Below are positions 15,739 through 24,271 of a stretch of 64,000 nucleotides of DNA, piece by piece; within the stretch, counting starts at the first letter, position 1; the number at the start of each line of letters is the position of its first letter. Source of the stretch: Bacteroides mediterraneensis (GTDB lineage Bacteria > Bacteroidota > Bacteroidia > Bacteroidales > Bacteroidaceae); the NCBI RefSeq assembly GCF_900128455.1, contig NZ_LT635783.1, positions 2,567,935 through 2,631,934 on the forward strand. The letters are read 5' to 3'. Below the pieces are notes generated by a model. That model made no database searches, was not told the DNA's origin, and was given only the letters and a program-made list of their open reading frames with translations. The position numbers and the translations under genes were made by a program.

Positions 15739-18700
15739 TCAGGCATCCGTATCCTCTTCTCTATGTCGGCGCGGCATCACCTTTTCCTCAATCACTTGGA
15801 ACACGGTAAATAACACCGGCACCACAAACAGCAGGGCTACCGTACCGACCAGCATTCCTCCTACCGTACCGACACCCAACGAACGGTTTCCGTTGGCTCC
15901 GGCCCCCGTAGCGACAATCAGCGGGAACAAGCCGATAATCATGGTCAGCGCCGTCATCAGAATCGGACGCAAACGGACTCCGGCAGCCGCCACGGCAGCC
16001 TGCACAATGCTCATTCCCTGCCGGCGACGGGCAGAAGCATATTCAGTCAGCAAGATGGCTGTCTTTGCCAGCAAACCAATCAACATAATCAATCCGGTCT
16101 GCATGTAAATGTTGTTCTCCAATCCGAAGCACTTGGCAAACAGGAAGCTTCCCATCAGTCCGAAAGGCACGGCCAGAATCACCACCATCGGGATAAAGAG
16201 ACTCTCATACAGTGAGCACAGAATCAGGTAGATGAACACGATACAGATAATGAAGATAATCACGGTATTTCCCGTACTGCCGGATTCCTCACGCGTAATA
16301 CCGCTGAACTCATACCCATAGCCGGTAGGCAAAGTCTGCGCTGCCACCTCCTCGATGGCTGCAATGGCATCTCCCGAACTGTATCCGTCGGCCGGCATTC
16401 CGTTCACCGGAATGGAAGTGTACATGTTGAACCGTGTCAGCGTTTCTGCCCCGTACACCTTGGTCAGGGTGATGAACTGTCCCACGGGTGCCATGGCCCC
16501 GCTTTCGGTCCGTACGAACATGTTGTTGAGCGACTCCTTGTCCAGACGGTAATCCTTGCGTGCCTGAATCATGACACGGTACAGCTTGGAGAAACGGTTC
16601 AGGTTGGAGGAGTAATTACCACCGATGTATCCGGAAAGCACACTCAACACATCGGACGTGGTGACACCAGCCCGCTGGCACTTCGCAGCATCCACCTCTA
16701 CCATATACTGCGGGAACTTCGTATCGAAAGTGGTGTAGGCCATGGAAATTTCAGGACGCTTGTTGAGGGCCGCAATGAAATTCTGGGTGTACTTCTGCAA
16801 ATCGTCCACACTGCCTCCGGCACGGTCCTGCACATACATCTCGAAACCGCTACCCATACCGTATCCCATGATGGTGGGCTGGGCGAAGGCAAAAATCTTG
16901 GCCGACTTGATGTCTGCCGTATGCTGATAGATGGCAGAAATCACCGCATTGATATTGTCCTCTGCTTTCTCCCGTTCATCCCAATGCTTCAGCTTGATAA
17001 TCAGCATTCCTCCCGAAGCGGCCTGTCCGCCCATCATGCTGTAACCTGTCACATTGGAATACGTCTTTATCTGCGGAATCTCACGGATACGCTTGTCAAT
17101 CATTTCCATCGTCTTGCGGGTCTGTGCCAGACTGCTTCCGGGAGGGGTAGTCACATTGACAAAGACCGTACCCATGTCCTCATCCGGTACCAGTCCCGTC
17201 TTTGTGGTCCGCATGAAGAAAACCAACAAAGCACAAACTGCCACCAAGGAAACCCAAGCAATCCATTTCCGCCGCAGGAAGAACGAAACGCCATTTTTGT
17301 ATTTCAGCACCAAGCGGTTGAACGAGGCCTCAAAGGCATGGTGGAAACGGGAAGAAAAGCTCAATTTCTCGCCCGTCGTCTTGTCCATGTGAGGCGTCAT
17401 AATCAGGGCACACAATGCCGGACTGAGGGTCAAGGCATTGATGGCCGAGATACCCACTGCCACCGCCATGGTCAGACCGAACTGCGTATAGAACACCCCA
17501 CTGGTGCCTCCCATGAACGAGGTAGGAATAAATACCGCCATGAACACCAGCGAGGTAGTGACAATGGCTGCAGAGATGCCGTCCATGGCAGCCACCGTCG
17601 CCTTATAAGGAGAGCGGTAACCTTCGTCAAACTTGGCCTGCACGGCCTCCACCACCACGATGGCATCGTCCACCACCGTACCAATCACCAGTACCAGGGC
17701 AAAGAGGGTCAGCAGGTTCAGACTGAATCCGGCCACATAGAGGAAGGCAAACGTACCCACCAGCGACACGATAATAGAGATTGACGGAATGATGGTGGAA
17801 CGTACACTCTGCAAGAAGAAATAAACCACCAATACCACCAAAATGATGGCTTCAATCAAGGTCTTCACCACCTCATGCACCGACGCATCCAGGAAGTCTT
17901 TCGTACTCATCAGGTCGGTCAGCACCAGCCCTTTGGGCAAGTCTTTCGAGATTTCTGCCATCAAAGCATCCACCTCCTTCACAATCTCGTTGGCATTCGA
18001 GCCGGCGGTCTGCGAAATCATACACGTAGCACCGGGGTGGCCCGCAATCTGGCTGTTATAGGCATAAGTCTGGGCACCCAGTTCCACTTCGGCCACATCC
18101 TTCAGGCGGAGCACTTCACCTGTCGGCAAGGCCTTGAGTACCATGTTGCCAAACTCTTCTGCCGTTTCATACCGACCCCGGTACTTGAGCGTGTATTGAA
18201 ATGTATTTTCAGAATCCTCGCCCAGCGTACCTGTAGCCGCTTCCACGTTCTGGTCGTCGAGCAAAGCGATGACATCGGCCGGCACCAGCTGATGCTGGGC
18301 CATCTTCTGGGGATTCATCCAGATACGCATGGCATAATCCCCTCCCATCACGTTCACATTTCCGACTCCCGTGATACGGGAAAGACGAGGTTCTACGTTA
18401 ATCTTGAAATAGTTGTTGATAAAATTTTGGTCGTAACTGTCGTCGGGACTGTACAATGCCAGAATCTTCACCATACTGTTCTGGCGTTTCTCCACGGTAA
18501 CTCCCACTTTGGTCACTTCCGCCGGCAACAGTCCTTCCGCTTCCGACACACGATTCTTCGTGTTGACAGTTGCCATGTCCGGATCGGTTCCCTGCGCAAA
18601 ATACACCGTAATGGAAGCCGACCCCGTATTGGTCGCCGTGGAAGTCATATACGTCATGTTCTCTACCCCGTTGATGGCTTCTTCCAGCGGAGCGATAACA

Positions 18701-18882
18701 CTCTTCAGCACCGTTTCCGCATTGGCACCGGTATAAGTGGTCGACACCATGATGGTGGGCGGTGCAATGTCGGGATACTGCTCCATGGGAAGATTGCTCA
18801 GACCGATGATTCCCAATATCAGAATCAGCACGGAAATGGCACACGACAAGATAGGCCGGTCGATAAAAGTCTTCAGTTTCAT
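15739..18882 (-). CDS. RND multidrug efflux transporter, HAE1 (AcrB-like)
   Basis: 1047 residues, the usual length for AcrB homologues. It starts KLKTFIDRPILSCAISVLIL (TM1). The TM4 proton-relay segment GTVVDDAIVVVEA contains the paired aspartates, and the TM10 lysine lies in LLAKTAILLTEYA. The conserved loop segments GSSLAQTRKTMEM and MGGTSGVFYTQFGLTMA are present. It exports drugs or other amphiphiles driven by the proton gradient across the inner membrane, delivering them through the periplasmic adaptor encoded 9 bp upstream and the outer-membrane lipoprotein downstream. An AraC-type regulator is divergently transcribed from the operon. Confidence 0.95.
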   Translation of the reverse strand: MKLKTFIDRPILSCAISVLILILGIIGLSNLPMEQYPDIAPPTIMVSTTYTGANAETVLKSVIAPLEEAINGVENMTYMTSTATNTGSASITVYFAQGTDPDMATVNTKNRVSEAEGLLPAEVTKVGVTVEKRQNSMVKILALYSPDDSYDQNFINNYFKINVEPRLSRITGVGNVNVMGGDYAMRIWMNPQKMAQHQLVPADVIALLDDQNVEAATGTLGEDSENTFQYTLKYRGRYETAEEFGNMVLKALPTGEVLRLKDVAEVELGAQTYAYNSQIAGHPGATCMISQTAGSNANEIVKEVDALMAEISKDLPKGLVLTDLMSTKDFLDASVHEVVKTLIEAIILVVLVVYFFLQSVRSTIIPSISIIVSLVGTFAFLYVAGFSLNLLTLFALVLVIGTVVDDAIVVVEAVQAKFDEGYRSPYKATVAAMDGISAAIVTTSLVFMAVFIPTSFMGGTSGVFYTQFGLTMAVAVGISAINALTLSPALCALIMTPHMDKTTGEKLSFSSRFHHAFEASFNRLVLKYKNGVSFFLRRKWIAWVSLVAVCALLVFFMRTTKTGLVPDEDMGTVFVNVTTPPGSSLAQTRKTMEMIDKRIREIPQIKTYSNVTGYSMMGGQAASGGMLIIKLKHWDEREKAEDNINAVISAIYQHTADIKSAKIFAFAQPTIMGYGMGSGFEMYVQDRAGGSVDDLQKYTQNFIAALNKRPEISMAYTTFDTKFPQYMVEVDAAKCQRAGVTTSDVLSVLSGYIGGNYSSNLNRFSKLYRVMIQARKDYRLDKESLNNMFVRTESGAMAPVGQFITLTKVYGAETLTRFNMYTSIPVNGMPADGYSSGDAIAAIEEVAAQTLPTGYGYEFSGITREESGSTGNTVIIFIICIVFIYLILCSLYESLFIPMVVILAVPFGLMGSFLFAKCFGLENNIYMQTGLIMLIGLLAKTAILLTEYASARRRQGMSIVQAAVAAAGVRLRPILMTALTMIIGLFPLIVATGAGANGNRSLGVGTVGGMLVGTVALLFVVPVLFTVFQVIEEKVMPRRHREEDTDA

Positions 18883-18891
18883 GGCACCCTC

Positions 18892-20010
18892 CTATTTTTC
18901 AGTATGTACGGAAAGTATCTGCGTATTTTCCTGAATCAATCCTGCCCCTTCGGCCACAATCACGTCGCCTTCCTGCAAGCCACTCTCCACAATGTATTCC
19001 TGCCCGTTGTTCAGCGGGAAGACCGTCACCTGAGCCGATTCGGCTTTACCTTCCTTGTTCACCTTATACACATACACCTTGTCCTGGATTTCAAAAGTGG
19101 CTTCCTGCGGAACCACCATCACATCGTTCTTGGTATAAGGCAGTACCAGCGTAGCCGTACTTCCATTGCGCAACATGCCTTCCGGATTGGGGAACACAGC
19201 CCGCAGACTGATGGCTCCGGTCTCCGTATCGATGGTACCGCTGATGGCATCCACCGTACCCTCATGGGCATACGTCGTACCGTCGCTCAGCAGCAACGAC
19301 ACTTTAGGCATGCCCGCCAGCGCCTTTTCCACGCTTCCATACTGGCGGACCAGCGACAATATCTGGTTTTCCGTAAGAGAAAAATACACATAAATTTCCT
19401 CGTCGTCGGAGACCGTCAGCAACGGAGTGGTGATGGACGAATTGACCAAGGCCCCTACTCGATAAGAAGACATGCCTGCCACTCCGTTCACCGGGCTGCG
19501 TACTACGGTATAAGAAAGGTCGTTGCGGGCATTGGTCTCGGCTGCCTTAGCCTGTGCCAGACTGGCTTCTGCTTCCAGCAAGGAATTCCGTGCCGTCTGG
19601 CGGTCAAAATCAGAAACCACCTTTTCCTTGAAAAGTTCCTCCTTGCTGTCCGAGGTCAGACGGGCCGTAGCTACCGCCGCTTCCGCACTCTTCACATTGG
19701 CCACTGCCGTCTGCAAGGCTGCCTGATAGGGCACCTGGTCGATAACAAAGAGCACCTGCCCTTTCTGCACCTTGGCCCCTTCCTTCACGCAAATGTCGGT
19801 AATCGTACCGCTCACCTGCGGACGGATTTCCACACTCTGCCTTCCTTTCATCACCGCCGAATAGCTGTTGGTGAGAAGACGATTTTCTTTTTTTACGGTC
19901 ATGGTCTTGTATCCGCCCTCCTGCGAAGTACCGGCCGACTGTGTACAAGCCGTCAGCAGTCCCAGCAAAGTCACAAGACACGTTCCGACAAAAACAAATG
20001 CTTTTTTCAT
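18892..20010 (-). CDS. RND efflux periplasmic adaptor lipoprotein (AcrA-like)
   Basis: 372 residues. The signal peptide has a lipobox, LLTAC (Cys ~22), so the adaptor is anchored by lipid in the inner membrane. A biotinyl-lipoyl half-motif (VEIRPQVSGTITDICVKEGA, with its partner VRSPVNGVAGM), a short alpha-hairpin (~residues 95-150) and the beta-barrel region are recognisable. It bridges the AcrB-like transporter and the outer-membrane duct. It is the first gene of the pump operon; a TAnnTTTG box lies at 20060-20067 and a direct-repeat operator just upstream of that. Confidence 0.93.
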   Translation of the reverse strand: MKKAFVFVGTCLVTLLGLLTACTQSAGTSQEGGYKTMTVKKENRLLTNSYSAVMKGRQSVEIRPQVSGTITDICVKEGAKVQKGQVLFVIDQVPYQAALQTAVANVKSAEAAVATARLTSDSKEELFKEKVVSDFDRQTARNSLLEAEASLAQAKAAETNARNDLSYTVVRSPVNGVAGMSSYRVGALVNSSITTPLLTVSDDEEIYVYFSLTENQILSLVRQYGSVEKALAGMPKVSLLLSDGTTYAHEGTVDAISGTIDTETGAISLRAVFPNPEGMLRNGSTATLVLPYTKNDVMVVPQEATFEIQDKVYVYKVNKEGKAESAQVTVFPLNNGQEYIVESGLQEGDVIVAEGAGLIQENTQILSVHTEK

Positions 20011-20059
20011 CTTGTTCTCTTTTTAGTTGATTTGACTCATTCTGTTGTTATAGCAAGCG

Positions 20060-20067
20060 CAAATTTA
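20060..20067 (-). promoter_or_regulatory. Bacteroidota -7 promoter box for the RND pump operon
   Basis: TAAATTTG on the minus strand matches TAnnTTTG, ~50 bp upstream of the adaptor ATG. The -33 position (around 20087-20090) has no TTTG and instead falls at the edge of the 21-bp direct repeat, as expected for an activator-dependent promoter. Confidence 0.55.
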
Positions 20068-20085
20068 GAAGCCTGCCCTATCAAG

Positions 20086-20123
20086 ACACTTGTCCCAATC
20101 CTAAGAACATTTGTCTGAATCCT
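20086..20123. promoter_or_regulatory. 21-bp direct-repeat operator, candidate AraC-type binding site
   Basis: Two copies of ACAnTTGTCnnAATCCT at 20086-20102 and 20107-20123 match at 14 of 17 positions and are exactly 21 bp apart, two helical turns. AraC-family proteins typically bind such direct repeats with their two helix-turn-helix motifs. The site lies between the divergent pump operon and the AraC-type gene and overlaps the -33 zone of the pump promoter. Confidence 0.6.
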
Positions 20124-20233
20124 CTCTTTAGCATTTATTCTGTTTACGATTTCTAAAACATACAAAAAGACTTTCAGACATAGATTTATGTACGTACTTT
20201 AGACGCGCAAATACAATACAACCATACAATAAG

Positions 20234-21130
20234 ATGAGAGAATATGCTTTTACCAAATGGCTGAAGCCATTGTCTTCCAAAGGGGAAAAAGAGGAAGGAA
20301 TGATTTACAACGAGCTGATGGGCCTTTTTCATGTACAAGGCGAAGAGGTTTTCCGGAAGGGTACCATCGATACCCAGCACACGGTTTCCCTGCTCATGCT
20401 AAAAGGAGAACTCAGTCTGCAAATGCCCGAGGGGCGCATGGCTATCCAGGCTCCCGCCTACATTGAGTTTATCGAACCTCACCAATGGACCGACCTGAAA
20501 ACCGATGCCCAGTTTGAAGGTTGCCTGCTCATTACCCGCCGGGAACTCTTCCTGCAAGCGGCAGAATGTATCCGACCGAGGGTTACGCCTTACATTTACC
20601 GATATGTACAAGCGCCCTTCCTTACGCTAAAGGAAGACGACATCACCCGTATCCGTGTCCTGTTCGATATCCTGCGGCACACCCTTGCACAGACAGAAAA
20701 CAATTTTCAGCATGAAATTCTGGAGAACACGCTCCGTTCCCTGGTACTGGAAATCTGGAACATCATTTTCCGTACCTATAAACAGGAAAGCGAAGAAGAG
20801 CCCGTCCTCCCATGGGACGAAACGCTTCCCCGCTTTCTTTACCTGATGCATACCCACTGCCGCTTTCATCACACTGTGAGATGGTATGCCGACCAGCTTT
20901 GTGTGTCGCCCGACGCCCTGTCGGCCAAACTGAGAAAGGCCTACCGTAAATCGGCCAATCAGCTCATCAATGAAAGTCTGATGGAAGAGGCCAAAATCTG
21001 CCTCCTCAATCCGGCCTATACCGTACAGGACGTGGCCGAAAAACTCTGTTTCGCCGACCAGGCCGCATTCAGCAAGTTCTTCAAGCGTCACAGCGGCATG
21101 TCGCCCGGTCGGTTCAAGAAACAGTTATAG
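20234..21130 (+). CDS. AraC-family transcriptional regulator
   Basis: 298 residues. The N-terminal ~170 residues are a cupin-like ligand-binding region (MLKGELSLQMPEGRMAIQAPA). The C-terminal ~100 residues carry two helix-turn-helix motifs of the AraC family: LCVSPDALSAKLRKAYRKSA, then VQDVAEKLCFADQAAFSKFFKRHSGMSPGRFK, the signature second helix with the GMSPGRF ending. It is transcribed away from the RND pump operon, and the 223-bp gap holds a 21-bp-spaced direct repeat, so it very likely controls the pump and perhaps itself. The inducer is unknown. Confidence 0.9.
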   Translation: MREYAFTKWLKPLSSKGEKEEGMIYNELMGLFHVQGEEVFRKGTIDTQHTVSLLMLKGELSLQMPEGRMAIQAPAYIEFIEPHQWTDLKTDAQFEGCLLITRRELFLQAAECIRPRVTPYIYRYVQAPFLTLKEDDITRIRVLFDILRHTLAQTENNFQHEILENTLRSLVLEIWNIIFRTYKQESEEEPVLPWDETLPRFLYLMHTHCRFHHTVRWYADQLCVSPDALSAKLRKAYRKSANQLINESLMEEAKICLLNPAYTVQDVAEKLCFADQAAFSKFFKRHSGMSPGRFKKQL

Positions 21131-21138
21131 AAAAACAC

Positions 21139-21157
21139 AACCTGCTCCTTACAGGTT
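21139..21157 (-). terminator. Weak hairpin terminator for the ABC operon
   Basis: Inverted repeat AACCTG (21139-21144) and CAGGTT (21152-21157), 7-nt loop, followed on the minus strand by TTGTGTTTTT. It includes the stop codon of the ATPase gene. The stem is short, so efficiency is uncertain. Confidence 0.45.
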
Positions 21158-21823
21158 GACTTCCGTCACCACCTGTCCGTCGAAGAGGTTGATCACGCGG
21201 TCGGCAAAACCGGCATCGTGCTGCGAGTGTGTCACCATCACGATGGTAGTGCCTTCCTTGTGCAACTCGGTCAGCAGCCCCATCACTTCCCGTCCGTTCT
21301 TGGAATCCAGGTTACCGGTAGGTTCATCGGCCAGAATCAGTTTCGGGCCCGACACTACCGCACGGGCAATGGCCACACGCTGTTGCTGACCTCCCGACAA
21401 CTGCTGCGGGAAGTGCTTGGCCCGATGCGTAATCCCCATCCGTTCCATGGCTGCCTCCACCTTCCGCTTACGTTCTGCCGAAGGCACTCCCAGATACAGC
21501 AAGGGCAGTTCGATGTTCTCATATACGTTCAGTTCATCAATCAGGTTGAAGCTCTGGAACACGAAGCCAATCACGCCCTTACGCAAGGAGGTACGCTGCG
21601 ATTCGGTGTAGCTGCCTACTTCCACCCCATTCAGGTAATACTTTCCTCCGGTGGGGTTGTCCAGCAGTCCCAAGATGTTCAGCAAAGTAGATTTTCCACA
21701 ACCGGAAGGGCCCATAATGGCCACGAATTCCCCTTCTTTTACTTCGATACTTACATTATTCAATGCCCAAGTTTCCACCTCATCCGTGCGGAACACTTTC
21801 TGTAAATTTTCTGTTTTAATCAT
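21149..21823 (-). CDS. ABC transporter ATP-binding protein (MacB/LolD type)
   Basis: About 224 residues starting MIKTENLQKVFRTDEVETWA. An ATG 39 bp upstream (21862) would add METDNVIQLNFKR; I prefer 21823 because family members begin at MIKTENL. Walker A GPSGCGKST, Q-loop FQSFNLIDEL, signature LSGGQQQR, Walker B LILADEPTGNLD and the H-loop MVTHS are all intact. It is the last gene of the ~20.6-kb operon and the only ATPase in it, against six permeases. Known relatives (LolD, MacB, FtsE-like) power mechanotransmission rather than classical translocation. I infer that its dimer serves several of the permeases. Confidence 0.92.
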   Translation of the reverse strand: MIKTENLQKVFRTDEVETWALNNVSIEVKEGEFVAIMGPSGCGKSTLLNILGLLDNPTGGKYYLNGVEVGSYTESQRTSLRKGVIGFVFQSFNLIDELNVYENIELPLLYLGVPSAERKRKVEAAMERMGITHRAKHFPQQLSGGQQQRVAIARAVVSGPKLILADEPTGNLDSKNGREVMGLLTELHKEGTTIVMVTHSQHDAGFADRVINLFDGQVVTEVNL

Positions 21824-21875
21824 ACGCTTAAAATTTAATTGAATCACATTATCAGTCTCCATTCTTGACTATTAA

Positions 21876-24248
21876 TTAATTATCTTGTTTCATACACTCT
21901 ACCGGATTTACCCGACTCAATATCCAACCTTGCAGACAGACGATGAGTGCCGAGAGGCCCCACACCACCAGCAACGGCCATACAAAGATACCGGCCGAAA
22001 GCGGGACACGGTAGGCAAACTGCTCCAGCCAATGTAGCATGAACCACCCGCCAACGGGCATGGCCACCACATAGGCTACGATAGCATAAAGGCAGAACGG
22101 CTTATTGAGCAGCCAAATGATTTGCCCACGTGTGGCCCCATGTACCTTGCGGATACTGATTTCACGTATCCGCTGACGGGTGGCATACCAGGCAATGCCA
22201 AACAACCCGAAGCCTGTCAGCAACAGACCGATGACGGCATAGAACGTCAGGATATGCGACAAGGAAAGCACTTTCTGATTGCGTGCCATAAACTCCTGAT
22301 GTATGTCCGTATATCTGAAAGGCTGGTTGGGATTCATCTCATTCCATACCGTCTCTATCTGCCGCAAGGCCTCCTCACGGCTTTCCGGACGAAGACGAAG
22401 CTGCAGATAGAATCCTTTCTGCAAGTCACTTGCCGACAGCAGTGTGATGACAAGGGGCGTTACGGCTTCCTCCAGTGAATTGACGGAAAAATCACGCACC
22501 ACACCACCTATCACAGCCAAGCTGTCTTGTGTTTCCGTATCGAACTCACGCAAGGCATGTCCGACCACTTCCGTACCCACAGGCACCAACAGCCGGACAA
22601 AACTCTCGTTCACCAATGCCGGAGAGACCTGACGCTCCAACAGGCGGGAAGGAGATTCTCCACTCAACTGTTCAATTCGCAAGGTACGCAATAAAGTGGA
22701 GTCGCCTTCCAAGGTCAGCAGATTGGTACGCACTTCCTTCCCACCGGGACGCTGCACATTCAACTGACGTATCCAGGCACTGAGTACCGAAGCCTTGGAA
22801 AGGGTCATGGATTCAATGCCTTTCACCCGTTTCTCCAGTTCCGCCTTGAAAGGAGCCAGCGGAGCGCCAAAAGCATCTCCTATTTCAATGCAGCCTTCGT
22901 AACGTGACGCCCGCTGGCGGGTCAGTTCCATCTGGTTGCGGGCTGTCAGCGTAGCCAGCAACAAACCGATGGAAATCACAAACTGCACTGTTACCAGTAC
23001 TGCCACAAAGCGCTGCTTGCGCCGGCCACTGTAAAGCGTACGGTATTCCGTGAACGACAAACGTGACAGGCGATAGCTGATGTACCATGCCGGTATTACC
23101 GACACCAACAGAATAAACAACAGCAACCACGGCAACATCTGACTACTGAAGAAGAACGTCATGGTCAACCGCGAACCCAACAGGTCATTAAACAGTGACA
23201 AGCAGTCGTTCACCAGCAAAATGGACAGCCCGAACGCCAGCACCACCGTCAGGAAAGCATCCCCGAAAAGTTGCAGACGGATATTGCGCAAGGTAGCCCC
23301 CATCAATTTCTCCACATGAATCATACGAAGCTGTTGCAGCAAGCGGCTCAAACTCATGTTGGTATAGTTGCAGCAGGCAATGACCAGTATCAGCACGGCT
23401 GCCAGCAGACTGATATAGAGAGTCTGCACAGGTGTCTGACTGACAAAATCGAGCGTCTGCTGGGAAGCATCGTCGGGAGTCGTAAAACAAATAGCGTCCA
23501 GCGGATCCAAATAATATTTCGTCTGACCGGGCATCAGTGTAGGCACCTTGTCCGCGTTCAGTTTATCAGCCAGGTGACCCGCATCTGTACCCGGAGTCAG
23601 CTTCAGCAACGTAAGGCCACCCCAGAAGAAATCAGGATCGTGTGCTATCAGCATGTCAAACTGTAGAAGCGACTGTTCGCGTTCCTTCAGTACTGCCGCC
23701 ACTTCGTACGTACGGGCCTCTCCAAAGCGGAAATGTGCCTCCACCTGCTTTCCTACCGCTTGTTTCTCTCCGAAAAGGCGACGGGCACAAGCCTCACTCA
23801 ACGCCACTTTTCCCGGTTGACAAAGTACCTGACTCAAACTACCTTCTTCCGCACGGTAATCAAAAAAACTCGTCAGGGTCGTATCGGCCGACAGCATCTT
23901 AAAATCCCCTTCCACCTTCTGCTCGTTCACCTTGCAGTAAAGCAAATCCAGTTTCCCTAACCGAAGAAAGTCCTCCACCTCGGCATAGTTCTGTTTCAGT
24001 TGCGGAGGAATCTCGGCTCCAGCAAAAGCCACCCGTTTCCCTTCCGTCATCGGGTCATCCTGCTGCAGGAAAAACATACGGTCACGGTCCGGATTACGCC
24101 CTTCCAACCCATGCTCGTGCACAAAGTACGTCATCAGCAAGTTGGTACAGGCTAATCCCAATGCCAGACTGGCTACCGAAACAAGGAAAAACACCTTGTT
24201 CCGCCACCAGCTTCGCAAAATCATTTTCAGTGTAACACTCAGTATCAT
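21876..24248 (-). CDS. MacB/FtsX-type ABC permease (sixth in transcription order)
   Basis: 790 residues. N-terminal TM at ~18-42 (VFFLVSVASLALGLACTNLL), a first periplasmic MacB_PCD domain (~45-270), an FtsX three-helix block, a connecting TM, a second periplasmic domain (~450-660) and a C-terminal FtsX block. The coupling motif EISIRKVHGATRGQIIWLL precedes the last helices, and the protein ends RVNPVECMKQDN. It is the most divergent of the six permeases, both in its start (MILSVTLKMILRSWWRN) and its end. It lies 52 bp before the ATPase gene and 23 bp after the TlpA-like gene, so it may be the permease most closely matched to the ATPase. Confidence 0.9.
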   Translation of the reverse strand: MILSVTLKMILRSWWRNKVFFLVSVASLALGLACTNLLMTYFVHEHGLEGRNPDRDRMFFLQQDDPMTEGKRVAFAGAEIPPQLKQNYAEVEDFLRLGKLDLLYCKVNEQKVEGDFKMLSADTTLTSFFDYRAEEGSLSQVLCQPGKVALSEACARRLFGEKQAVGKQVEAHFRFGEARTYEVAAVLKEREQSLLQFDMLIAHDPDFFWGGLTLLKLTPGTDAGHLADKLNADKVPTLMPGQTKYYLDPLDAICFTTPDDASQQTLDFVSQTPVQTLYISLLAAVLILVIACCNYTNMSLSRLLQQLRMIHVEKLMGATLRNIRLQLFGDAFLTVVLAFGLSILLVNDCLSLFNDLLGSRLTMTFFFSSQMLPWLLLFILLVSVIPAWYISYRLSRLSFTEYRTLYSGRRKQRFVAVLVTVQFVISIGLLLATLTARNQMELTRQRASRYEGCIEIGDAFGAPLAPFKAELEKRVKGIESMTLSKASVLSAWIRQLNVQRPGGKEVRTNLLTLEGDSTLLRTLRIEQLSGESPSRLLERQVSPALVNESFVRLLVPVGTEVVGHALREFDTETQDSLAVIGGVVRDFSVNSLEEAVTPLVITLLSASDLQKGFYLQLRLRPESREEALRQIETVWNEMNPNQPFRYTDIHQEFMARNQKVLSLSHILTFYAVIGLLLTGFGLFGIAWYATRQRIREISIRKVHGATRGQIIWLLNKPFCLYAIVAYVVAMPVGGWFMLHWLEQFAYRVPLSAGIFVWPLLVVWGLSALIVCLQGWILSRVNPVECMKQDN

Positions 24249-24271
24249 CCATTGTCAATTTTAGTACGTTA

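Noticed and set aside
17875-20118. 747-codon open frame on the plus strand opposite the RND pump genes
   Set aside because: It lies across two clearly coding minus-strand genes and has a composition (His, Arg and Gln rich, no domains) typical of an antisense shadow.
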